A stretch of 64,000 nt of DNA. It comes from Tetrapyrgos nigripes. Its lineage: Eukaryota; Basidiomycota; Agaricomycetes; Agaricales; Campanellaceae. The DNA lies in NCBI GenBank assembly GCA_013368315.1, contig JAACJM010000240.1:62001-126000 (forward strand), given 5' to 3'. Position 1 is the stretch's first letter. Each line of letters opens with the position of its first letter. The notes below the pieces were generated by a model, which worked only from the letters and a program-made list of their open reading frames with translations, did no database searches and was not told where the DNA came from. This document shows positions 24,877 through 35,412 of the stretch, piece by piece. A program made the translations under genes and the position numbers.

Positions 24877-25551
24877 TTAGTAGCACCCAAAGAAAACCCT
24901 TTCAACATGTTTCCTTCCCTGTCTGACACGTCCAAGGAAAATGAATACACCGCATCTTGTAGACAGTAGGTGATCCGGAAGGCATCTACGAAAGGTTTCC
25001 ACTGCAACTACCATCGTTCGAAGTCGCCTGTCGTGATGTAGTGTATTCATGTTCCTCACACGTGTCAGACAGGGAAGCCTGTCGTGATGGAGTGGGAACC
25101 CTTCGTAAATGCCTTCCAGATCACCTTCGAGATGACCTGAACGCAAAAATAGATGAGAAAATACCGAAGCATTGAAGGCATATAGAACATACCTGATCGA
25201 GTCAGGTTCTAGAACTTTCAAAGGGCATACAACCACTGCCAGTCCCTTCTTCCCCAACTTTGCGACACCAGCGAACATCAAGCTCTTGCCCAAACCGGTA
25301 GCGGCGACGATGAGACCATCGTATCCCATAGAGATACGACGTACGAAACGATACTGCCATGCATTTGGATCAAATGGGATTTGAAGTTCATTTTTGAGCG
25401 CATCTCGGACGGCTTCAAGGGTTCGCATACGAACAGGCAGTTCCGACTGTGTTTTCACCCCGTGTGCTTCCTTCAGAGGCGGATTATGACGTCTTGGAGT
25501 ATCAAATGTATGGGCCGAAACATTTTGGGGAGTATGAGGGCAATTCTGCAT
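24877..25551 (-). pseudogene. Truncated RecQ-like DEAD/DEAH helicase fragment
   Basis: From ATG 25551 the frame gives an N-terminal polar region, then FDPNAWQYRFVRRISMGYDG, the Walker A motif in LIVAATGLGKSLMFAGV (about residues 78-95) and VVVCPLKVLEPDSIR. This is the start of a RecQ-type helicase core as found in many basidiomycete sequences, where it continues past LKALE with motifs Ia to VI. Here a plausible GTATGT intron follows at about 25190, but joining it gives SSRR and a stop. No motif II (DEAD/H) or later helicase block follows. It is best read as a truncated relic. A short protein made only of the ATP-binding part is possible but unlikely. Confidence 0.65.
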
Positions 25552-26848
25552 GAGTGGTAGAAGCTAAAAAAAGTAGGGGTATGAGATACAGTATGTTCGC
25601 GTTGACAGTGAGAGCTACGTTCGCGATTGAGACTAAAAAGGTACTGGAGGCGAAGTTTAGAAGGGAAAAGTAGAATAGAGTATCATGTATAAACATACCG
25701 AGACCAGTGTAGCATACACTGTTGTCCGGTCTTGTCATTGTTTTCGCGTTTGAGGGGTCAAAATTTCGTCGATTGGCTCAGGCATTTTGGCGGATGTAGC
25801 GATTAAAAATGGCGCATTACCTGAATATGGATACAATAAGCGAGACTAGCAAAAAGGGCAGCGGGGAAAGGCAGACGAAAAGATGTATGAAGCAACCTTC
25901 AAATGACAAGCCCCTTCCTCTGAAGCTTGCGTCAACAATCCAAAACATAAAGCAAGCCAAACAAATTCAGCCAATCAGAGAGGGGGCTTGGAACGAACAT
26001 CATCTCCGAGTTTCTCAACAGTTACCGTCAATATCCTCAAGCATTTGGCGTCTAGTACACTAGCTCCGTTAGCGCCAAAATTTCGCTTTTTTGTGGTCCT
26101 TAATGCTTTTACTTCCCTGGGTCTTTTATTCTAAGAATTTGACAAGTATATTTTCAGCATTTCATATGGCTTTTCCAGCTGGGTTCATAACCCCATTAAT
26201 GCCCTAGATTCCTTGGTGTGCACTGGGTACTATTAAGAATAGTCTCTAGTACATCGTAGACCGGCTTATGTCGACCGGTGTACATATCTGGAATGGGCCT
26301 GAGTCGATGATGACTTTTGTTGTGAGCCGTGCACGGGTTGGCTACGAAGGGTATTCTGCTGGTCCGTGGTTCTTACAACTCTTCAATACGTTGTGAGCTC
26401 ATCGTCGGCTTCACTGACAGCGTATCAGTTCTCCAGGGTATCTCCGTTATATGCGGAAGTGTCTCCGTGGTGGCTTAGACACGAAGCGTGTTTCTTTGGA
26501 GGGAGGGAAATGGTGCAACAAAGGGACACGCTTGTAATTTGATGTATCTTGGGAAGTAACCATCTTGTTTCAGGTGATTTATATCTCTCATTACACGCGT
26601 TTTTATCGCTCAAGGCTATTGTTTTACTGTCTAGGTATACAGTGCTCCAAGCATAGGCTCCCTGATTCCTTTTGCTGGCTTTAGGTGCAGTTTTGGTTCT
26701 TGTCCTGTCATCTAGTCGGTGCGTCAACTTTGTCTTCGTTCATCTCTTGAGAGACTAACAGTACATTGATATAGTCACATTTCAGTGCTACAGAGGCAAA
26801 AAGAGGAATATGCATGGTGTTCCGTGCGCTTCAAGTCGCGAATTGTCC
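25552..26848. other. Unassigned interval
   Basis: No gene recognised. It contains the 84-bp palindromic mini-element at 25907-25990 and, toward 26500-26848, DNA resembling the 3' flank of the DUF6699 gene at 20.9 kb. Confidence 0.35.
25907..25990. repeat. 84-bp mini inverted-repeat element, copy 1
   Basis: It begins CAAGCCCCTTCCTCTGA and ends TCAGAGAGGGGGCTTG, so its ends are inverted repeats. A second copy, 83 bp, lies at 56436-56518. Both are followed by GAACGAAC. The centre is AT-rich and holds the shared words CAATAAA/ATAAAG-like and CCAGCCAATCAGAG or TCAGCCAATCAGAG. Confidence 0.7.
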
Positions 26849-27514
26849 TCATACGATGTCCATATACCACACATCCTCGCCCAATTCACTCTTCCTTAAT
26901 CCTACCAGCCGCCTCCCTGGTAGGTAATCTAGTACCCCGCCCTCTCGTGCTATTGCTGTTAGTACCCGGAATTATTGGTATCGGTAACCTCAACGACTCA
27001 ACTATCGTTACCAACACATCCCATACGGTCACATACTCCATTCCCGAGCGATATACCGTTATTGGCCAAGGCAGCTTTGGATAGGCCACCGTCATTGACG
27101 GTAGCAGTGGATTCGTCGCTGCTGCACCGAGATACCGCTGTAATTGTGTCCTCCCTGTTCCTGGTTCCCCTCGAAGTCCAAGCTATCTCAAAGACATACG
27201 CAAGTCGACGTCCAACCCAGACCCGGAGCCTGACTGGAGGAATGGGATGATGGATACGCCAGGGTCGACCTGAGGTGGAAGAGGAATAGTGGTGTAAAGT
27301 GTTTGTGGTTTGGGAGGGGCTGGTGGTGGTAACGATACTGGCCCTTCAGTCATGTTAGAACTTTCAATTTGACGCTAGTGCACGGGCTGGGAAAGGGATG
27401 TGAATAGTGATGACTGGGACATCGACGTGAACGACATACTAACGGGAATTGAGGTACAGAGGGTGTTTCGGTAAGGTGTTGAACGCGATACATTGGGGTC
27501 CTGGGAGTTCTCAT
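26849..27514 (-). pseudogene. DUF6699-family pseudogene, copy C
   Basis: The exon 1 start MRTPRTPMYRVQHLTETPSV is preserved at 27514, then an intron like that of copies A and B. Exon 2 keeps VSIIPFLQSGSGSGLDVDL, YLGAAATNPLLPSMTVAYP, LPWPITVYRSGMEYVTVWDV and, in another frame, the tail EDVWYMDIV. TAG interrupts MSLR-stop-LGLRGEP near 27185, and a shift of frame follows the RGRGTRL stretch. It is closest in wording to copy A at 38115 and lies inverted relative to it, about 11 kb away. Confidence 0.8.
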
Positions 27515-29630
27515 GTCTATGCTAGCGATTAGTGTCGGTCGTGTTGTGTGGAAATGGGCAAGGTGAGCTGCTCGTCATTCAGCATAGTGACTAGAGCTCA
27601 TGAAGACAGGGGGATACCTTGCGATCTGTAGGTCAAGCTGGGTCAAGCTACGATGGCCTTTGCAGTTGTCCCTGTATTGAGGTGGTGGTGTTAGAGATGT
27701 ATGTGGGAGGGAGTTTTATTTCTCGACCGAGTTTGGAAATGGTTCTTTTACTCACTGCGTCAGATTGTCAGGCCACTGGAGATAACTACATACACCGCCT
27801 CGTCATTATTGCCACGAATCAGCTTGTTACCGTGGTCCAAAGTCCAACTACATAGCAAGCCTTCCTCAACGAACCAGTTCACTTCGAGCTATTCACGTGT
27901 AAAAGTCGAAGGCGCGTCGCGTCGCGTCTTCTGTGGAACGTCATCACCAAAACATCCTCAACGGTATATCATTCTTATAATGCCCACCATTGATTGTGAG
28001 CCTTCGTCATTGTGGCTCGAGTTGGCCGCAGAATATATCAGGTGTACGGGGGTTGACCACCCCCCGTCATGCGTGGTCATGGTTCGTCACAATGAGGGTT
28101 GGTTACAACAGATGACAGGGGTTATTGTGTGACCGCTGTGATAACACTAGGTATAGCTCATGCAGAAGCCCACTGCAGATTCTCTTTCAATGTACAACAC
28201 TCACAAGATAGCCCAAAAGAAGAAATGAATATTATTACTGAACTACACTAGTACAGTGCTATGTGTACTATATGTACTCACAATGTCCCGGTTACCGCCG
28301 TATCGCCCACCCACATCAATTCCGTTGGATGCTATGACTAAGTGGACGTTAGCATCAAGAAGTGAACAAACTGAAAACCATCACTCACAAAACTAGCAAG
28401 GTAAACACTGATAGCTGTCAGAAGCCGAAAGATCAAACTGAAGGTAAAAGATGCATATATGCGTCGATGATATCAGACCGCGATAGATGCAAAAAAGGCG
28501 AGATGACAAGGGCAACTCAGTTTCGACTACGTTCCTCTTGGCATAGTATTGCACTGAATCTGAGGGATTGCTGTTAGGCGGGCGAGTACATGATGGGCAT
28601 GCGTTGTCAAAGAGGGCAGCGGCGACGGCAACACACTAAGGAGCTCATCTGGAGTCACTGTGAAATGTAATGGGTTAGCTTTGAATGATAAAAGAGGAGG
28701 TGAGATGGTGGTAGAAGGGAAGAACGATGCTGAGTACATGTGAGGAAGAAGGAAAAACTCACCTATAAGGTAACACGAGCTCGGAGTACAGGCGGGCCAT
28801 CAAGCGAGTTGCGCTGAAGAGGGTGAAAACTCAGAAAAGAAGATAGAGAAGTAAATGCCAAGTGCACGCACCTTCGTAGGATAGAAAAACTGACTGAAAC
28901 ACAACTTCTCCTCCTCCATATCCCGCCCTTCTCTATCGCGGACATGTCATATGCTGTAGTCATGAGAAGCAAGAACGAGTAGAAGATGTGTAAAGCGAAG
29001 ATGCACTTCGTGTAGTATCCATAGGCAGCCCAGAATCGATTTTAACCGGATCGAATTTTGAGACGTGTACGAGATTCTGACTGCTATGGAAGAGCGTTTC
29101 ATCACAAATGTAAAGGATGTACAGACAGGCCTATGTAGAGGTAAATGCTGAAGAAAAACGTCGTGAAGGAGCAGTGGGAGTAGCGAGGCCTAGCGAGAGG
29201 TGGTTCCTTGTAGGGATGGAGTTAACATTGGTCTTGTTGGCAAGAGCGAGTTGTTCTACGTGACATCCGGAGCAGAGACGGGCATTGTTCGAGCCTTTGA
29301 GCAATGAGAAAGCCGGTGCTGATGGGTTGGAGGAGCTTGGAAGCGATTGCGCAAAGGCGGGGAAGGGATCAGTTCACAATGTATAGTCTCCTAGTCGTTG
29401 TCGGGTACATTCGTGGATCGTTGCAGAGCTGCACGGACTCGGAATAGTTGATGGTAGTTAGCGGAGTTCAGTGCCATACAAAGAGGATGGCGAGCGGGGA
29501 GGAGAGCAAGAAGAGGCAGGCGGTCATCGTGTGGTTGTCGGTTCAATGAGGACTGAAAGTCGAAAAGAGATGAGTTCTGGTTGCTTACGTTGCTTTCCCG
29601 TGTGAGTGTACTGCCACTGGCTGACTCCGA
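27515..29630. other. Unassigned interval with weak exon candidates
   Basis: No confident gene. On the minus strand, 28952-28520 shows GT-AG pairs and exon-like words (SATRLMARLYSELVLPY, then VTPDELLSVLPSPLPSL), but the frames do not join cleanly. At about 29370-29130 an open minus-strand frame of about 79 codons lacks an ATG and ends TPTAPSRRFSSAFTST, resembling a mitochondrial presequence by composition. At 27930-28130 there is a short repeat whose core CGTTGAGGAYGTTTTGGTGATG (in reverse) recurs at about 36212. Confidence 0.3.
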
Positions 29631-29885
29631 GATAAGCACGAAGTGCTTATCCTAGGATAAGCTAGCGGGACGAAGTGGCGATGCCCTTGCTGACGAATCT
29701 GCAGTACGTGGCAGATTCGTCTAAGGCCTCTCGCTCACTTCCTCCATCTGACGCTCGCTCCCTTAGACGCGTCCTTTTCTCGCTCAAACGCGTCCTTTCT
29801 CGATTTCTTTGCTTCATCAAGTACTGTCTAGGCACAGTACTGTGCACTGGCTTGGCCGGTGTCCTTTCCTACTAGCTAGGCTAGT
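29631..29885. repeat. Hairpin-rich left end of DIRS-like element 1
   Basis: Consecutive inverted repeats: GATAAGCAC/GTGCTTATC (29631-29651), overlapping GCTTATCCT/AGGATAAGC (29645-29662), GACGAATCTGC/GCAGATTCGTC (29692-29702 and 29711-29721), GCACAGTACTGTGC (29832-29845) and ACTAGC/GCTAGT (about 29871-29885). Direct words ACGCGTCCTTT also repeat near 29768 and 29790. The density is far above the surroundings. Confidence 0.7.
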
Positions 29886-29946
29886 AATTCTTCCATATCC
29901 GTGTCCTTTCTCGTGTTCTCATATACCTCCCAATATCATATCATCA

Positions 29947-31398
29947 TGCTTTGGCCTCGCAGGTTCTTCCAAACGAACCGAAGATTTCGATAAATCGAAT
30001 TCTCGCACACACACGTCCCCAGAGATCATCGCGGCCTACAAAGCTGCTCCTCTGGAATTTCGACTTCGTAAAACGCTAGAGATAGAAAAGGATAACGCGG
30101 CGCATCGCCAGAAGAACGTCGAACACCTAGACGATCCTACAAAACCTAAAGGCTCTCCTACGGCTTCTCTGGTAACAATAGAAGACGAAGAATACCAAAC
30201 TATCCGCAAGTCGAAAACGTGGCGCGAAACCTTCAGCAGTATCCTTGGTTTTCGTTTTCACTTATGGGCTCTTAAAGAAGATGTGAAGGATGAGGAAGAG
30301 AAGGAGAAGAGAGAGTTAGAGAGGATGCAGAGAGAGAAAGAACATGCTGGATGGATGCGAGAACAGACCGAGCGTTCGATGGCTACCCGCTCGGGGCGTA
30401 GTAATGGGGATATTTCGTCCCAGGTGGATCCCACCCTGGCACCCGTTTTCGCGCCAGTCGAATGGCAATCGGGTCAGACAGCTACAATCACCTTCCCTAG
30501 TCTCCTCAAAATCACGGCCAATCACTTTACCATTCCCCTTCCTTTCTTCACCACCAAAAACCTCACTACCTTGACGGAGATGGGCTCGGGTCTTCCCATG
30601 AAGCAGTGGCGTAATCCGACATCGGGAGCCAAGGAGATCGTAGTCGATTTGGATGCGCTAGCGAAAACTCTGAAGTTAGCACCAGCCGACGACCCTACCG
30701 AAGGTCTCCAGCATCATGAGGCGGTTCAGGCCCTCGACAATTTCTACAATTTCAATGTCCAACGTGATCCCCATGGTGTAGAGGGTCTCCTCTACTCCGA
30801 TTTCTGGCAGAAACACTGCAACTTCTTCATCTCCCAGCCCGACTCTTATGACAACTATAAACACTGGAAGCCGGTGGAGAAGCAGCTACGACTTTGGCGT
30901 CTAATTCACAACACGGCCTTCTCCCAGACGGATTACGCGCAACGTTATCGAGAGGCGCAGATGGCGAAGGAGATGGAGCGGAAAACAGAGTTGTTAATTG
31001 CTAGTGCTATTTCTGGAAGTCGTCCTCCCGCGAGTGGTCCGTCACGTTCAGTGCCGTTGACTCAACTCCCTCGCCACCAGCCCTTTCCAACGAGTGGCAA
31101 GGACAAGAAGGGCTCTTCTTGCTGCCTCGGATGTGGTGCCCTTGGTCACATGGTCGCCCAGCACCCGGCTGGCCAACCATTACGATGGGCAAGACTCGAT
31201 GCCCGCAGCCTCTTCACACCAAACACCAACCGACAAATCTGCCTCGGTTTCAATATCTATGGGACAAAGAAGGGTCAAGACCGTTGTAAGAACTGCAACC
31301 ACGAGCACATCTGCTCATTCTGTGGTAGCAGCACCCACTATGCCTTCGCTTGGCATCGTGAATGCACTGTCGTCGATCCCAGACCTAAATCGGCCTGA
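29947..31398 (+). CDS. Gag-like protein of DIRS-like element 1
   Basis: A single open frame of roughly 480 residues that packages the element's RNA. The start is uncertain: the frame is open upstream to 29809, and no well-placed in-frame ATG precedes KRTEDFDKSN; a GCAG splice-like site lies just before GSSKRTEDF. Visible features are a charged coiled-coil stretch (EEKEKRELERMQREKEHAGW), a central globular part (FAPVEWQSGQTATITFPSLL to FISQPDSYDNYKHWKPVEKQ), and a Cys/His-rich C terminus with CCLGCGALGH, CKNCNHEHICSFCG and H/C spacing expected of nucleic-acid-binding knuckles. The C terminus overlaps the reverse transcriptase frame (+2 relative), so RT may be made by frameshift or re-initiation. 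Confidence 0.75.
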   Translation, partial: CFGLAGSSKRTEDFDKSNSRTHTSPEIIAAYKAAPLEFRLRKTLEIEKDNAAHRQKNVEHLDDPTKPKGSPTASLVTIEDEEYQTIRKSKTWRETFSSILGFRFHLWALKEDVKDEEEKEKRELERMQREKEHAGWMREQTERSMATRSGRSNGDISSQVDPTLAPVFAPVEWQSGQTATITFPSLLKITANHFTIPLPFFTTKNLTTLTEMGSGLPMKQWRNPTSGAKEIVVDLDALAKTLKLAPADDPTEGLQHHEAVQALDNFYNFNVQRDPHGVEGLLYSDFWQKHCNFFISQPDSYDNYKHWKPVEKQLRLWRLIHNTAFSQTDYAQRYREAQMAKEMERKTELLIASAISGSRPPASGPSRSVPLTQLPRHQPFPTSGKDKKGSSCCLGCGALGHMVAQHPAGQPLRWARLDARSLFTPNTNRQICLGFNIYGTKKGQDRCKNCNHEHICSFCGSSTHYAFAWHRECTVVDPRPKSA

Positions 31399-33489
31399 GA
31401 TGACACTCATACCCTCACCTGAGGTGTCCGAAAGCACCTCTCTTTCAGGTTCTTTCTACCTGAAATCTCTTGCTGATGCCGTCTCCCTCTCCTATCATGA
31501 TTTTTCCAATTCCATTCATCGTCGTCCTCGTTTCCCAGACCCATCTCCCGATCATAACGAAATTTTCGAACGCATTCTCACTCCCTACGACGCCGATGCC
31601 TTTGAAGCGGCTCTCCACTTTCATCGTCTTACAAACTCTTATCCCCTGCTCGTCAACAATCTTCACAACGGCTTTCCTATTGGAGAGCTTCCCAGACTCA
31701 ACCGAACTCATATCCATCGCAACCACCCAACATGCCGAGAATTCCCACTCGTCATCGACGAGTACATTCTAGGAGAGAAGAGTGCCGGTCGTTTCTCAGG
31801 ACCTTTCAAGCTAGAGGAGGTGGAGAGGATTATGCGAGGCCCTGTTTTGGTCTCTCCTCTGATTGTTGCGCAGTCTGACCGAGGCCCGGGTTTACCACCC
31901 AAGTTCAGGGTGTGTCGCCACTTCTCTAAAGAAGCACCTGAGCGGCCTTCGGTCAACTCGTACATTAAGAAGGAACAATTCCCTACCCATTTCGATACTG
32001 CCGCTAAGGTGGCCGAGGTGGTGAGTATTTTCATTCTACCCTACTACTACCCTACACCCTACCATTACCCTACCCTATGTGTCGTGGACACACCTTTCTT
32101 TGCTTTTATTTTCTTTGCTATAGCCCGTCCTAGTAGGACCTGGCTCTTATGTATCTACCTTTCGTTTCTTTATTTCACCCTACACCCTACATACCCTACC
32201 TATGTGTCGTGGACACAACTGCTCTCCCTACCCTATATCTACCCTATGAACCCTACTTACTCTACCCTATACAGGTTGCATCAGCTCCTGAAGGTACTCA
32301 GATTTGTACCTTGGATCTAGAGAAGTTCCATCGCACCTGTCCAGCTCTCCCAGACCACAAGCCTTTCCTTGTCGTCCAGGGTAGAGATGGGGAATTCTAT
32401 ATCGACCACTGTGTACCTTTCGGTACGGCATCGGCTAGCAGTAATGCGGGCATGATTGCCAATGCAGTCGTTGACATCTGGGGTGCTCGAGGTGTTAGTC
32501 CGGTTGCTCGTTACGAGGACGACTTCGCCGCCTTCAATCAGCCGACGACCACTTCCAATGACATCATGGGACCTCAACGTTACCAGTACCCTTACAACAA
32601 GTCCCTGATGTTGAAGCGAATCGAAGACCTCAAAGCTCCGTGGCACACTGTTGACAAAGGCGATGACGAATTTGACTTCGTCACAGTCTTTATTGGTTTC
32701 CTTTGGGATCTGGTACAGAGGCGAGTTTCCCTACCAGAGGAGAAGCGTCTCAAATACCTTACTCGTATTGACACCTTCCTCCATGATTACAAATCCAGTC
32801 GATGTCAACTCAAGATTATGGAGAAGATCCATGGATACCTCTGCCACTGCTCATTTGTTTACTGAGAAGGGCGTACTCGGCTCCCCTCTATCTCCAACTT
32901 CGCGTCGTCTTTCAAGGGCGACTATTACATTTACCGTTACCCGTCGCGCATACTTATGAAGGATCTGAAGTGGTGGAGGGATGTTCTTGCCGACCCTTCC
33001 TATTACCGACAGCTGGTTCCCAGATCTTCACTGGTTGATCATCATCTATATGTTGATGCCTCTACCGACTGGGGTATTGGTATTGTTATTGGACGGAAAT
33101 GGGTTCGCTACCACCTTACCGATCACTGGAAGGTGCCTGGCCGTGATATCTGCTGGTTGGAGACTATCGCTGTCGAGCTTATGGTCCATTGGTTAGCCCA
33201 CTTGGATTTCAAGGACGAGAGTATTATTATACACTCGGATAACCAGGGTACCATTGGGGCCATCACCAAAGCTCGCAGCCCCAACTACTGGATTAACATG
33301 TCCATTCGAAGAACGTTTGATGTCCTAAACCCTCTTTTCCTTTTCCCTACCCTCGTTTACATTGAGTCGGCTAAGAACCCTGCTGATGAGTTGTCGCGCG
33401 GACGACTTGGTCAATGTGTGGTTGCCGATCAACTTCCTAATGCCCTCTGTTTACCAGAGGAGCTTCGAGATGTAATCTACTATGCCTAG
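31371..33489 (+). pseudogene. Reverse transcriptase and RNase H of DIRS-like element 1, with one in-frame stop
   Basis: Copies element RNA into DNA and removes the RNA strand. Exon 1 (to 32020) holds the upstream RT region: SYPLLVNNLHNGFPIGELPR, SAGRFSGPFKLEEVERIM, RGPVLVSPL and the VCRHFSKEAPERPSVNSYI block. A 254-nt intron (32021-32274) follows. Exon 2 resumes with ICTLDLEKFHRTCP (motif A, catalytic Asp), FGTASASSNAGMIANAVVDI and YEDD at 32512-32523 (motif C, family YxDD). After DLKWW, RNase H follows with LYVDASTDWGIGIVIG, ETIAVEL and HSDNQGTIGAI. TGA at 32863-32865 interrupts CSFVY-stop-EGRTRLPS, where the frame otherwise continues. That is the only lesion I see. Confidence 0.85.
32021..32274 (+). 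other. Phase-0 intron in the RT gene, CCCTA-rich
   Basis: It starts GTGAGTATTTTC and ends CCCTATACAG. It splits AKVAEV from VASAPEGTQ. The interior contains many CCCTA/CCCTAC words and two copies of CCTATGTGTCGTGGACACA about 120 bp apart. The equivalent site in the second DIRS-like element (51973-52468) also has an intron. Confidence 0.8.
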
Positions 33490-34999
33490 GTTGGTACAAC
33501 CTACTCTAACCCTACCCCTACTAATTACAATTTACTTTAGTCTTCTAGGTGTCCACCGCTGGAACAGTGATGTCGTACCACGCCCTTCATCACCACCAGC
33601 ACCTCTTGAGGTTGTTATCAATCAACCTTCCCCTCCACATTCCCTTCTTCTCACACGTCGTTCAACCTCTTCATCTGCCCCACCACCTTCTCCCAACATT
33701 ACCTCCCCACCTTTCCATCCAACACAACCATCACTTCCATCAGTCAACTCATCGCATTTTGCCTCACGACGACCCAGACCAGAGAATCAAATACAACCTT
33801 CCTCCTTACGCCCACATGTCCTTGCCAAACATCGCCTCCAAGATTGGGAATCACCATGGTCACTAGAACATCGGGCCAAGGCGAAAGCTACTTATGGCGA
33901 TGAGGTCGTCCAGTTAGCTGAGGCGATGGCGGGTGTTTCGGTAGTGGAATCTTCCTTTGAAACTTATGCTGCAGGCCCACTACGTTTCACGCAATTCTGC
34001 GATGAATACAAAGTGGACGAACATCTCCGAATGCCTGCAGACAAGGTTCTTGTTGCAGCCTTTATTGGTTTTCATTTGGGTCAAAAGTCTGGTTCGTCTC
34101 TCAACAACTGGCTTTCAGGACTCAAGATGTGGCATGATATGAAGGGTGCACCTTGGTGTGGTGGTGAACGATGGGTTCAGATGGCTTGTAGGGCAGGTAA
34201 TCGTGAGGGTGCTCATCTCAAGCGTCCTCTCCGTTCACCGGTCACTTACCATCACCTTCAAATCCTCCGCAAATACCTCTACTTCTCCAAACCCTTTCAT
34301 CGGGCAGTGTGGGCTGTGGCTGTTGTTTGCTTCTTGGCATGCCGCCGACTGGGCGAGCTCACTATACCTTCCAAATCCAAATTCAATTCCCGTTTTCATG
34401 CATCTCACGCTACTACTTTCAAACAATGGTTAGAAAGTGATGTCCCTTGCCTCAGTTTCCATCTCCCTTGGACGAAATCCACTCGTGAACTTGGTGCTGA
34501 AGTCATTCTCACTGCTCGGCTGGCAGATCCCCATGGTATTTGTGGTGTCCAGGCTATCGGGCTGCATTACCAACTCAACGGGAACATTCCCGATGAGTAC
34601 TCTATGTTTGGATACTTCAACGACCAAGGACTGCCTCAGCACATGGTCAAGACAGACTTCCTAACCTGTTGCTTTGACATATGGAAGAGGGAGGCAATGT
34701 GTGACGTTTTGGGTCATAGTTTCCGTATTGGTGGTGCTGTGTTCCATTTGCTGGATGGACTTGCTCCTGAGATGGTCGCTAAGCTTGGTGGATGGACCTC
34801 TCTGGCTTTCCTTCTCTATTGGAGACGTATCAACGAGATTATCTCCAAGGCCACTGTCGATGTTTACAAGAAACAAGAACTGGAGAAAGTTTATGCTTCT
34901 CTGGAAGAGTTCCGTGAACGTAATGGTATTTCTCGTTCTACTATACAGGAGGCACTTGATGGCCTTGCTAATTCCTCTCTACATGATACTCCTCTCTAA
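33482..34999 (+). CDS. Tyrosine recombinase of DIRS-like element 1
   Basis: A 505-codon frame overlapping the RT/RNase H stop by 8 bp. The first 100 residues are Pro/Ser-rich and low in conservation. From LAKHRLQDWESPWSLEHRAK a core-binding region follows (SSFETYAAGPLRFTQFCDEY, LVAAFIGFHLGQKSGSSLNN). The catalytic domain shows Arg in ACRRLGEL (about residue 289), His-x-x-Arg in GHSFRIGGA (about 410), Trp in LGGWTS, and the likely nucleophile Tyr in LLYWRRI (about 444). Together these form the R-H-R-W-Y signature of tyrosine recombinases. It catalyses integration of a circular element intermediate through a DNA-3'-phosphotyrosine bond. The frame is intact, so this protein could still be functional. 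Confidence 0.88.
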   Translation: MPRLVQPTLTLPLLITIYFSLLGVHRWNSDVVPRPSSPPAPLEVVINQPSPPHSLLLTRRSTSSSAPPPSPNITSPPFHPTQPSLPSVNSSHFASRRPRPENQIQPSSLRPHVLAKHRLQDWESPWSLEHRAKAKATYGDEVVQLAEAMAGVSVVESSFETYAAGPLRFTQFCDEYKVDEHLRMPADKVLVAAFIGFHLGQKSGSSLNNWLSGLKMWHDMKGAPWCGGERWVQMACRAGNREGAHLKRPLRSPVTYHHLQILRKYLYFSKPFHRAVWAVAVVCFLACRRLGELTIPSKSKFNSRFHASHATTFKQWLESDVPCLSFHLPWTKSTRELGAEVILTARLADPHGICGVQAIGLHYQLNGNIPDEYSMFGYFNDQGLPQHMVKTDFLTCCFDIWKREAMCDVLGHSFRIGGAVFHLLDGLAPEMVAKLGGWTSLAFLLYWRRINEIISKATVDVYKKQELEKVYASLEEFRERNGISRSTIQEALDGLANSSLHDTPL

Positions 35000-35412
35000 T
35001 TTCACTCTGTATTTTTCTTGGCACTCTACCTGTACCCTGACTCTCTGTTAGTATTAATTGCTGTCTTATTGTTATCCTGCAGACCTGTTGTGCTCTACAA
35101 CTTGTATTTCTTGTACCCTACCAATGATTATTTATAACTTAACTGATATTTGAGAGTCCCTTGCTTGCTCGGGTTTTGGGGGCGATTCGTTCAGCTGACT
35201 CCCGGGTTGCGAGCTGTGCTCGGGGTTGGGTGCATCTAGACTCTTCCGGGGTCTGCCTCTCTTCTCCGCACCCAGACGCTCAGGTCTCGGTCCCGATTGG
35301 CTTGGAGATGCCTTTTCGCTGACGTGTTCTCTAGACGCGTCTTCTGGCATGCAAATCACATGCCCGGCATCTTCCGAAAGCAACTCGGGCCGAGCCCTCC
35401 CCAAAACCTCGT

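Noticed and set aside
29809..29946. Gag start at 29809
   Set aside because: The frame is open there but runs through the hairpin array, so it is unlikely to be coding. The real start is downstream and remains uncertain.
32030..32270. Interstitial telomere
   Set aside because: The CCCTA words are irregular and bounded by clean intron splice sites inside an RT gene.
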